Below are positions 23,201 to 35,200 of a stretch of 64,000 bases of DNA, one piece after another. The notes below the pieces were generated by a model. The model saw only the letters and a program-made list of their open reading frames with translations, had not been told where the DNA came from and made no database searches. Positions within the stretch are counted from its first letter, which is position 1, and each line of letters begins with the position of its first letter. Origin of the DNA: Blastobasis lacticolella (taxonomy: Eukaryota > Arthropoda > Insecta > Lepidoptera > Blastobasidae); the NCBI GenBank assembly GCA_905147135.1, contig LR990039.1:34903708-34967707 (forward strand), written 5' to 3'. Made by a program: the position numbers and the translations under genes.

Positions 23201-26200
23201 GAATGCGATAATACACACCTACTGTGCAAATCCTGCAATAACTTGCTGTGGGAATGGATTCGGGAGACATCGTAAAGAGCGCGTAGGTAGGTCAGCCAGG
23301 CGCCGGCGCCGGGGAGGGCCCCGCACGACCGCACCGAACAACAAAGACGAGGCGCCCGCAGTCAAATATTTACCGATTCGGTCGTAACACGGCACAAACT
23401 TTGCAAAATATTATTCACGAAGTTGGGTTGGAGTTTGATCAAAACAAATAAACAGCCACGGACAGACGTTCTGATCTCTTAATATATGCAAGCGCGGGGT
23501 GAACGGCCGCGCCCGCCCCGCGCCCCGCGCCCCCGCCCCGGTACCTGCTCCTCCTGCTCCAGCGCGCGGATCAGCTCGTGGTAGAGCCGCTCCGCCTCCT
23601 CCGAGATCTGCACCTTCTCCATGTCGCAACTCTTGCGCGCGATCTCGCAGCCCAGCTCCGGCTGGACATGCATCTTCATCCTCGACCGACGGGACCGCTG
23701 CTTTCCACGTGTAGATATCCACTACTCACTATACTTTTACAAATAAAGCACTAACTATCTGACTTGCACACTAATCACTACGCTGTTTCGAGTCGCTTTT
23801 CAACATTCACCTCATAAACATTTTAACATTAACATTATTCACAGTTTCTTTGGTATTATTGGTTATGTTAAGTTTGCTGTAACGAGATAAGGCAGGCCGT
23901 GCGATTCGTGTTCCATTCGACGGACGTTATCGCGACAAGCCTCCAGCCGGAGGACAAGGGCGGAGCGGCGCGCCGCTATCGACGACTGCTTAATCGCGCG
24001 GCGGCGGCGCCCCGGGCTCGGCTGGCCGCCAGCGCCGATTCAAAACAAAGCGCCCTGGCGGTGGGCCGCCGCGGCCGCCGTCCGCGCTATTTGACAAAGC
24101 TTTTACAGCCTCCGCGCCGCGCTCGCCGCCACGCAGAGATGGCCAGCAATTTTAATCAAAATACTTTCATAAACATTTAATAAACATTGAGGTTGCGAGG
24201 AGCGCGCCGCCCGCGCCCGCGCGTCTCTCGTGTAATTGGCCGCGTATTCCTGGCGGTCTTATTACGGCGAAGGGCCCTTAACATTATCTTTTTGCCGGCG
24301 AGGGGCGGCGAGACGCGCCCGATTTAGATCTGGAACGTTGAATCTTGGATGCGGTGTTAACCGACCAATTTAAATCTTGGCGATGATTTTCGCAGATTAA
24401 ACAGATGGATCTACTTTCAGCAGCAGATTGCTGGAGCGCTGCGGTACCGGCTTACCACAAAGAGATATATTAATAATTGATCTTTGCGAATGGCCGCGGT
24501 TATGCTCTCGCGCACGAGAGCCTTGACCATTATCCAGAAATTGACAGGTCACATAATTACAGTGGACCGACTGCCACCAGACCTCCATGTCCCTGTTAAA
24601 AGGGGAACCTGACTAGATTGGATCATGGTTACACATTCAGTCACCTGAATGTGGAGGTTTATGTACATAACTCAGAAAAGAGCCATTGGTACAAAACGGC
24701 ACTGAGGTTCGAAACCGGTACCTCAGGGTACGAGTCGGACCTGTTAACCATTAGGCCACCGAGGCGCTCCAACAACTTTACAAATGATTACACACAAACA
24801 TATATAAGGGCCATTGCCAATTCAGTGTGCGAAGAAAGGCGGGTCCGCCGCCCCGCAGCGCCCTCGCAGCGCCGGTCAAATGAGCGATGTAGGAAGTGCA
24901 ACCATAAACTACCGGTTCAATTTCCTTATCCGATGGCGACTAAATTAGCAACCATTTCAAAGGGTCGAAGCGGGCAATAAACACAGCTAGAATGTCGCTC
25001 GCGACTCGCGATTTAGACACGTTTCCAGGTAGTAAAGACTATTTCGAGAAGTTGAATTGGCGTGGCGCGGCGCGGCGGCCGGGCCCGGCGTCGCCGCCTC
25101 GCCCGCGGCCGCCGGACCGTGTGCCCAACACTAGTAAAGCTCCCATTTCATATCCACAGACAATTAACGGCGAGCGAAACCGGTACGACTCGCGAACGCG
25201 CCGACTCGTCATAAATTACAATTTCGCCGAGGTATTTGACCTCTATATTCAAAATCGCAACTTGCGTATAATTAAGGACGCCGAGAATGGTAATTTTGAT
25301 ATTATTTTTACCCCAATAACGTTGTAACGGCGCCCGCTGCCGACCTTAAATATGATTTATGTGATACTACAAGTGTTATTAATGATGAACTGATCCTATT
25401 CGTAACTTATGTGTTGGTAGGAGACGTGATTAATTAATTTGCTTCGCGTTATGAGTACGTTTTGCTTTGAATGAGGAGCTTAGGGAAATGGAATTTTGGT
25501 TAGGCAACTGTGCCTAGGAGTGATCTCATTCAAATGATGCACACAAAAAACCAGTTAAGTAGAGTTCAAGGAAGGTTACGCAAAGTGTATAAGGATAACA
25601 GATCATCTGATCTCGAAGTAAGTGGTCGACCGGTGAATAGGTAGCATTGGGAAGGCAATGCGTTCGGTTTTTAGAGGTGGGTGCTCACCATCGCCCTCAA
25701 CTGGCAAATACTATACTAACTCGGCCTTATCCGAAAGGATTCTGTTATCTGCCAAGTATAATCAAAAGAGACCCGTGGGAGAATCAAGGTTCCAGTAAAG
25801 AGCAAACGCTACTAGAGCCTGTAGTAGCTAGTAGTAACTTTCGATCTATTAAATTCCGATTTTTTCGTTCAAATCCAACAAGAAGAACGGCACCCACATG
25901 ACATAACTTTTTTTTTTTTAACATTTATACTTTAGGACTACGAAGCTATCAAAAGTACACATCTTTCGTGACATAATTTATCTAGAAGGCCCGTTGGGAC
26001 GGAGAGGAAGACGTTCATCGAATCCACGTCAAAACGTATAAGTTTTTTTTTTTTTTTTTTATTAGGTCTACTAAACTAGATGTTACACAAGATAGAAGAC
26101 TTAGTTAACAAAGCTCGTATGGTAGAAAACAGTGTACATCCTTCTCGAAGTAGACACAGCATGCATATATATCACTACTTATGAGGTACCTAACACATAA

Positions 26201-29200
26201 ATTTCACTAAATTATATAATAACAAAACACAAAATAAATTTAGAATTTAAAGATTAAACACTTTCATATACAGGTACACGATCACGAGTTCAATGTTTTC
26301 TTTATAAAGCCGATTGATGTGCCAAAGATATCAAACAATGGTATTAACCTATTATAATTTGCACACATTCTGGATAAAGAAGAGTGCTGCCCATAGTTAG
26401 TTCAAAGTTCAAATGAAAGTAAAGCAATAAAATATATGGCCTACTCAGGCATATGCTTTCAGCACAAGGAAATCTCAGGAATATTCCGAGGCTCGGTGCC
26501 AATAAAAAAGGCCCCATTAGCCCCGGCGAGGCGCGCGGCCGCCAAACGGAGCAGAAAGTGAATTTCGCGGGGAAACAGTGAAAATAAATCGGTTGACATT
26601 TAAGTCGCGCATGTCCGGAATAAGGATGGCGTCCGGTTCGCGCGCTTTGTATGCGCTGCCGGGTTCGCCGCGCGAGCCGCGGGAAAAGTGAATCGATTAG
26701 ATCTTTCCTTTTTGTTGGCTGCGAGCCGGGTGCTTGTTGCTTGCGCCGCGCGAGCCCACATTCGCACCGACGCGGAGGAATCGGCCCACATACATACGAA
26801 TGCGAGTCGAATCGGCCCCTCCGTATAAATTGACATGTGCCTATTGATGAGCGCCGTTATCCTCGTTAACGCGTTAGCATTCGCGAAGCTGTTACTCAAA
26901 CAGTAATGTAGGTGAACGCACACAATGATCTGTCGGGCGACCGGGCGCGGGCGGCGGGCGGTCGCGAGCGGCGCGGCTGAGTCACGCGGCGGGTGCGCGC
27001 GCGCCGCTTCCGGGCGCGGCGCGGACTCGCGCGAACAATGGCCGCCGCGCCCGTCGGGACGCCGCCGCAAAGGGCGCAGAGTAATGACGCGCGTCACGCC
27101 GCGCCGCCATTAAGCACGGTGCTCTCGCACACCGCCGCGAGCCGCGCACCTCCGCCGCGGAGGCGTGCGGGAGCCGGCGCGCCGACCGTTCCGCGATTCG
27201 ATTCCGCGACGCGCCGGCTGCGGGCTCGCCGAGACGCGGATCGGAAACCATCTACATAACAAATGGTAGGGTCGCCCCGGGAACACTCCGCCGTTGTAAA
27301 GCCACATATATAATTAATATTTATAATTAAGTAGAGTCCTTGCGCCCGCCGCCGCCGCGATAGAGTCGGTAGCGGCGGTGTCGATGCCACGGCGCGTGTT
27401 TAATTCCGAGCGCAAGTTTAATAAATAACTTCCCAGCATTACGGGCACCTGGGCTTTTATCACGGGGCGTTGAGTAAATTATCGATTCAAGTCGCTCGCT
27501 ATACACTGATACGAAACTTGGTAGCTACAAGACGCGCGCTGCATGCCGTCGCCCCATATCATAAACACGACCGACGCGGCGAATTATAAAATATGGAGCA
27601 AATAAAGCCCCCAACTGCATCCGTCTGCGGTGCTCCTACCGTAGGAATGGCGCTCGCAGGAATCCCGGGCTGTCTATTCCAGAGTGTGCGCTTGATATGT
27701 TACGAGAAGCAACACCCACTGATCGGATTATTTGCCTTTTTGCGCATAGCGAACTTTTTGATACATAATAATATCTGAAATATTGCTTGACGTAGTCAGT
27801 CTATGCATAAAACCGATCATGGGCTGATTCTAGTTTCAAGTCACATATCACACAGTCAGGTATCCGGTAAATCGACGCTGATCTGGTATCTGGGTTGAAG
27901 ATTGGCGTCACGGGAGTCGCCTTTGGGAACAACGCCTTTAATATGTAATAATGTGATATTTTATAAGTTTTTTAGGTTGAGGCTTAGCGTTCCCACCGGG
28001 GCGCGGCGTCGAAGCGCGCCGTGTTTACTATCAGGCCGTGTTTACATTACGCGACGCCCGCGATCCACAACACGCGTTCCAGTCAAAGGCTATTATTCTA
28101 TACATTGCTAAACAAACAGCAGCCGCCCGCGGACGGCGCGGCGGCGGCGGCGGACCGAGCTCAATGGGATATTGTTCTCGAAGCCGCGCGAGGTCCCTAA
28201 TGAGGAGTCGAACCCGGCGCCGAGGCGGCTCCTAACCGGGAACGTCAACAGAGCGGCGCGGGCGGCGCGGCTGCGGGCGCGGGGCGATTGATGCGCGATA
28301 TGACACGCGTCCAGCACATGACATACGAAACGCGTCGCAGATAACAGTAATGCAGTAACACGATAAGCCTATTAGCGCTGGCCGAGCGCCGCCCGCGCTC
28401 CGCCGCCCGCGGCGCCGCGCCCGCTAGCCAGGACCGGTGTCCTCGGGCAAATCATAAAATGCTCCATATAAAAGTGATGGTGAAAAAGAAACTGAACGAT
28501 ATAAAAACACAGCAACGTCGCTCAGAAACACGAATTGCACACCCGTATAAATAATTACAATAAACGATGACTATTTTTCCGTATAAGTAATATGGAACAC
28601 CGAATCACTAAAAATAAATAAACAAAACATGTGTCGTTCGCGGTTGGCGCGCGCGGTGGAGACAGCGGCGCGAGGCGCGAAGGCGCGTGCGCCGGGCTGC
28701 GGCCGCCATGGCACTGCACCGCGGCGCGAAAGCTGCGCCCGCGCAGCGCCGCCGCGCCGGGCCTCTACATCATCATTTGTTTTTAGCGAGTCCTGTCGCT
28801 GCACTTCATGCGCGCGTCCGCATTTGCAAACTCGATCGCGGCGAACGGTGCACAAAGCTTTAAATTGGCGCGCATCACACTCGCTGCGGGGCAGTCTCCG
28901 CTGCGGCGAGGATTACATTTTCTCCAAGGAAGGAGGAAGGAAGTGTCGTGAATGCGGGCGCGCCCCGCCGCGGCCCGGCTTCCGTCAGGTCATTAGAATA
29001 AATGAACGCGCTTTAATAAAGAGAAAGAAACATTTCATTTCTAGACGAATAAAAATAAAATAGACGTATCCCTCTAGCACGGCACTGCGCTTCGAAATTC
29101 TCTACGACATTCCCGTTCCGTAATTAAAGAATAGTTGGGTCAGTTCAATATTGTGACAGTACTACAGAACAAATTTAATAATTAACGCAGAGCAATAGAA

Positions 29201-32200
29201 CGGAACTGACAGTAATTGAACGGAGTGCAGCCGGGCGCGGGCGGGGGCGGCGCGGGGCGCGGGGGTGCTCGCTCGCTGCGCTGCGGTAATGCACTTCGCA
29301 TGTTCGGAAGAACAACACCGAATCTCAATCTTTTCGCACCATCAAGCTACAGGGCATAAACTGAACCAATCTCAAGTAAATCTTGCCACAAAGTGGACGT
29401 TTGCGGCACCGCGCTGCGGACAAATTAACCAAGAACGTTGGTTAATTTGTATAGTTTAAGCCACCACAATCGACGATAATTAAATTGGATTTGGACATGT
29501 CACATACATATCATACGACGCGAGTAACCTCGACAGGCAATTTTGGCAAATTATCAGCCGTCATTACCGCACTATTATTCGACCACAATGCCATCGTCAC
29601 GTCACCGGGTCAAAATATGCAAAATTCGGCAGATTTACTCGTTAATTGCAGCTGCAGCCACCGCACTGCGGTCAGGGTAGAAATCACACGAATCCATGCA
29701 TGTTATTTGTATTACCTAGGTGGGTAGGCATATAGTGGTGTAATCATGGGTCTTACAATGTTCAGGGCTCCCAGTGGTAATGGAACAACACAAGCATTAA
29801 TTACTGCGTGTATTAGTTAATTACCGAGCCTGAAATCTAATAATAGCTCGATGTTCTGACAGCTTGATTGGCGGAGGTCGGAAACCGCCGGGCGGCGCAG
29901 AGGGCGCGGGCCGAAGCACCGGGCCGTTTCGCGGTCGCAAACACACGGGCTTCGGATAAGTGCATTTTAAAGGTATCTGCTGAAAGTTGATTCCCTGCTG
30001 GCCGGCGGGAGCGGCGCGGGGAATTTATTCATTAGTATGCAAATGCGGTACAGGCGGTGCGCTCGCGAAAAAGCGATACCGGCGGCCGCGCGGACCGGAA
30101 CGTACCTATGCAATCTCGCCAGATGACAGGAATTATTGGCACTTATGGACCAGGGCGGGCGCGGCGCGGGGAGCGGGCCCGGCCTCCACCGGACAATGCA
30201 AATTGCCTCCATTACCTACCCACGCTATTAAGTTAACTAAACAAACCCGTTGCAGTTTTTACATGTCTTACCTGTGGCTCCATACTAAAAACGAGTGGGA
30301 AACATGTGGTAGAATTTACTAGTATCGATACAGGTACCTACATGAAACGGCGGCAAAGCGACCATTACTAAATTCATTATGAATATGGTACTCCCAATGT
30401 GTATTGTCGTCCAAATATTAAAGAGATAAAACGTAAAACCACATTCAATTCTACCACTGTCAGTTGCATTCAGCAGGCCGACAAATTACGGGGATGTAGA
30501 GTAAATTCAAATTTCAGTGTAAAATGAAAACCAAACACAATAGTGCCTAATAGAAATCACTTTGTTGGACCATAAATATTTACCCCTGCATTCATTGCGA
30601 CATCCCACTAGTTTTCCAGACCAGTAGACCATCAGGAGGCCCGCTTGTCTCCCTCGGGTAGGTACAAAAAATCAAATAATGCAATGAAAGCATGTAATTA
30701 ATGAAACTACGAGAGGAGAATCGAGTCTCGAGACAAGAGGAAAGTCGGCCAGCCGGCGCGGCGTGCAATGGCACGATAACCGAATTAATTATTATCCACT
30801 GCCGAACTATGCAGTCTTAAGTGAAACTTAACTCAAAGTACTCCGACTCAATTAAGTCCACCCGGCAGCGGCATAGAGGAAAGTTACCAGTTATTAAAGT
30901 TGCAAAGCTTACAGTTAATACTGACAAAGAAACGGATTTTGACGGGGGAGGCGCGCAGGCAGGCCGGGGCCGGGGCGTTCAAAGCCGATTGCTACCGAGA
31001 GAGCCTACCGACGGCGACAATATCCATTCCAACTAATCTCGAATATGCATCGGGATAAGACTATGCAATTACCTCTCTGCTGGTTGTGGGGCCGAGGGCG
31101 GGAGGGCGTCGGCGCGAGGAGATAAAATATCGCAATGGAAAAACTGAGTGGAACGCCGAGATCGCGGGCGGCCGCGGCCGGGAAATCGAGCGGAGCGTGT
31201 CGGCGGCAAACCACAGACCAGCGTTTTTCTTGACAGAGAATTCGCTTCATCCAAAACAGGGAGAGAGGCGGCGGGCGGCGGTTGCGGACCCATTATTTAT
31301 TCAGTCCGCAGTAAGTGCCACTCAAAACACTGTCTTAATTAACCAGACACTGAGCGGTGCAGCGCTGGGCGCGAGGCGGCTCGCCGAGCACGTCCCGCGA
31401 CGAGCTTACGATCACGTTGCTCGCGAGGCCCCATTTCGCGCCGTTCGCCCTTCCCGCCATAATCGCCAACGTGATCGCCACGTCATTACATTTCCCTGAG
31501 AGTAGATCCTCAAAGTGGGCCGCGGGCGGCCGGCGCGCCTTGCATCTCCCCGTCGCTCACAAATTCATAATTAAGTAGTGAACTACTAGTGCCTTGCCTC
31601 GTTATGCAGCTCAAATTTTATTTAATTTTGCCAGAACGTGCGGCCACTGGAGCCGGAGCGCCCGCTCCCAGCTGTGAAACAAGTTAATAGCTTCCTTTAT
31701 TCCATTAAGCATTCCTTTTGTTGGGACGTCGGGGCTGTAGTTTCAGTATTCATGTAAATATTTAAATGCAAAACTGAAGAGAAAATAATAGGTACGCTTT
31801 GTGTATTTTTTGCCACGGTGTCTCCTGCCTTGGATCGCAATAGTCCACGCTAGTAACTTCACTGGGGCCCTTCATTGTATCCTTTTCACGTTGCTTCGCT
31901 CGACTGGCCGTCAATGGCGTTGGTGTCCAGTCCGCCATTGTTGTGGATAAACATATTTAATAAACCAACCCCCTTACTAAACTGACAAGGCTTCGGTATA
32001 ACGGAAGCAACGAGCTTTGGCGTTACTTCATTCTCGTCGCCTACGTTCAATAAACACTTATTTTATACGTTAATTCCTGCTTCTTATAATTTATTTAATC
32101 GTTCAAAGTATTGTAATTAATACAAATATTTTTGTCTTACGCAGTCTTACTCCCTTCCACATCGGTAAAGATTTTCGGAAGCCCTGCATTACCAAATCAA

Positions 32201-35200
32201 CACCATCGACAAATTTCAAATTTCTACAATTAACGGCTCGCGCCGGGCGGTGACGTGCCAATCAATCAAGCCGTTCGTCTGTCTGTCGAGACGTTTTATA
32301 ATGAGCGGGAACGAAATAATCGCCTAAAATGTAAATAAATTCTATGAATTTATTATGGAAAACCATTATTTTAACTGCAGAACGTTATAATTAAACTTAC
32401 AAGACCACAATAAATATTGAATCAGGTGTTATTTCACGGAACATATTTAAGTTAAGGCTGAGTCGAGTTAGGACAAAACTTCACGCGTGCTGTGCTGTAA
32501 AAACCCCAGCCAGTTTAGCGTAACCTATAGCTGGTACTTAACGCTGAATTTTTGGCACGCCAGCCCGCGCGTGCAAGCTAGAGTCCGAATAATTGAAGGG
32601 TATCACCCAAAAGCAATCAGGGTGGGCTCCGAGCGATCGTGCCGCGTCATTACCGGTCGCCATTACCGCCGGGTGCAGCGCTGCTCTCGATAATCACCGC
32701 GACATTGTTTAATTAATTAACTAATTAAATTAATCAATCAAATGGGCCGGCCGTTGCAGACCATAACCGCTCGGCTCTCAGCCAGCGCTAACTATGGACA
32801 TGATCTACTAACGCACGGGGACAAGTATTCTTTAGAGCCTTAATAAGGAGCATCGTTTCGCTATCCGGTTATCAGGCATAATGAATTGCACGGAACAAAG
32901 GATTTCCCACCGAGACCAGTACACAGCGAGAGAAGCCAAGTAGTCCTGTTGCAGTGGCCTCGCGCCCCATTAGGTACGTACAAAGAGACTGGACATCAAG
33001 ATTTGTATGGAGCAGTTAATTTAATTGGTAGTGCGCGCGACAAGAGAACTGACAAAGCGCCGCGCTCACCTCCCGCGAGCCGCTCCATATGCTGAGAGAC
33101 GGCTATTGAGACGAATAGTACATAATTCTTTGGTGCAGTCAACCTGTATAAATGCGCTTCGTCTCGAACAATACACCTACACGATCATTAGAGAAATAGC
33201 GCACTCAACTTGATAGTCTTTAACATATTGGTGAGTCTAACGGCGGAAACTATATAATTCCTCACGGCGTTTGTGGACGAGGTGCGGTTACGACGCGCAC
33301 TTGGCCTGTTTTAATTCATTCATGTGCTTTTGTTTCGCTGAAAGCGGCCGCAGATGGCGCAGGCCCTGGCGTGTTTCTTAACGTTTTTCCTATATTGAAG
33401 CCCAAAAACACATAATGGGTTATTTTTTTAGAGGCAGAGATCTTTGGAAATAAAACAAGGAAAACAGTATTCAGTATCAGTGAAACTAGCTCTATTGAAA
33501 AGATAATTTTATGGCATTTATGTTTGAATATGATTTCGATATCGATAGCCACATGGCTGGCGCGTAGATGGCCCAATGTGGATATCCTATTGTCATACAC
33601 TTTTCGCAACAATTGCGGCCGTATTTAGCTAATGACTCACCGAATGTTGTGTTTGATTTCTTTGGTTTGTCGGTGTAGAAAAGTGACATGACGTATCTCC
33701 AAAGAAAATAATGTAACGGAGTTAGATCACATAATTTCGGTATCCAACGTGAAATTATTACTTGATGTTCATTTACTTCCCATACAAAGTTTTGTTTGGT
33801 GATTAAGCTCACTTTTGGTTGAATGATTAAGTTAATCCGCCATTGGGTGACGCGATCCGGGCGAGCGCTTCATCCTTATGTCGTGGATCTTCCAGCTATC
33901 CGCACGAACCGCTTTGGCTCGATATTTATAATGCGTACGGCTAAGGAGTGGAATGCGTTGCCTGCGAGTGTGTACCCTGATCAATATAATCTGGATGCCT
34001 TCAAGGCTAGAGTGAATAGGCTGTTACAAGACGCAACCCGCATCGTCACTTACCAACAGGTGAGATGGCGGTCAAATGCCTGTCTTGTATAACATAAAAA
34101 AATGAACACACGACGGTCACATAACCGAAATCATATTCAAACACAAATGCCATAACATTATCTTTCTATTAAAGCTAGTTTCACTGAAATGAAATACTTT
34201 TTCTTTGTTTTATTTCAGTTTAAAATTCTTCGTCCCGAAAAATGGACCGAGTTGCATTAGTTAAAGTTACGGTGGTTCGTGTTACAGCTGAACCTCAATT
34301 CCGTACAGCCACAGAATTATAAATGTATGTATATGAGTACTAGTCGAGCACGATCCCCTATAAAGAATCCCTAATACAGAAATGGTGGTCAACCATTAAA
34401 AACAAAACAGACACTCCATGCATTACCAATAAGTCCATTGATTTACTATTCGAATTTACGATTTCAGAGCGTAAGTTATTTACTCAGAGTAGCAAGAAAT
34501 TACTCAGTAGATTACTTTAAAAATTAAATTGGGTTTGCTCTCGACCTCAATCTACCGAAGAGATGAACGTTGCGCCGCCGACCAGCAATATGCCTGTGCA
34601 CACAGACGAAATTCACTCGGAAATGCAGATGCGACTGGCCTCTAAATCCTTATGTTACTGTGTGCGCTCCTTCGTCCACTACGATTTGAGATCATATTTG
34701 TAGGAGTGACTTTCAGCCAGCCCCTTCAACCGTTAACGTATGAATGTAAAACAGGCAAAAGAGGTTTATCGCGATCGTAGCTTTTGGCCCGAAATACCGG
34801 GATCCCGCATACATTTTGCGGGACTAATCCCGGTCGAAAATTTTGAAGGATCCCGCGGCACTGGCGAGATTACAGAGAGCATAGTTTATTTGTGATGCTG
34901 TGCACCGGGCGGCTCGTGGGCCATGGTCTGGCTGGCTGGGCGCTGGCTGAGCGATGCGATGAACACTACGCAAAGAGAAGCTATACTTGCGAGCTTAACT
35001 ATCGAACCATCCCATATTTTTCCCAATAATTTCATACATTTCTGTCATTACAATTCAGTTTGATAGCCAATAAGACAATGTTAACCTCTGTATTTGAATA
35101 ATATATATAAGAGGTAATCAAATACATAGGTATTGTATGTAATTATTTAAATTTATGTTGATCTTGACTAGAGTATGTCGATTTATCTCTTAATTTTTAT

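Larger units (their letters stand above)
11504..23544 (-). other. Distal part of the 33-kb Dys intron: CpG-rich, few transposons
   Basis: This 12-kb stretch alternates CpG-rich blocks (for example 11700-11880, 12790-13100, 13840-14030, 17800-18020, 22190-22560, 23080-23180) with AT-rich DNA. Only SINE A fragments interrupt it (14076-14150, 17070-17150, 18428-18630). It contains two diverged tandem duplications (14451-15025 and 20181-20360). Long open frames, including one of 280 codons at 21703-22545, look like by-products of GC content, with arginine/alanine/proline-rich composition. Confidence 0.7.

Noticed and set aside
26600..27390. Overlapping long frames on both strands
   Set aside because: All three frames of each strand are partly open because the DNA is extremely GC-rich. 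None shows a motif or splice-compatible structure.
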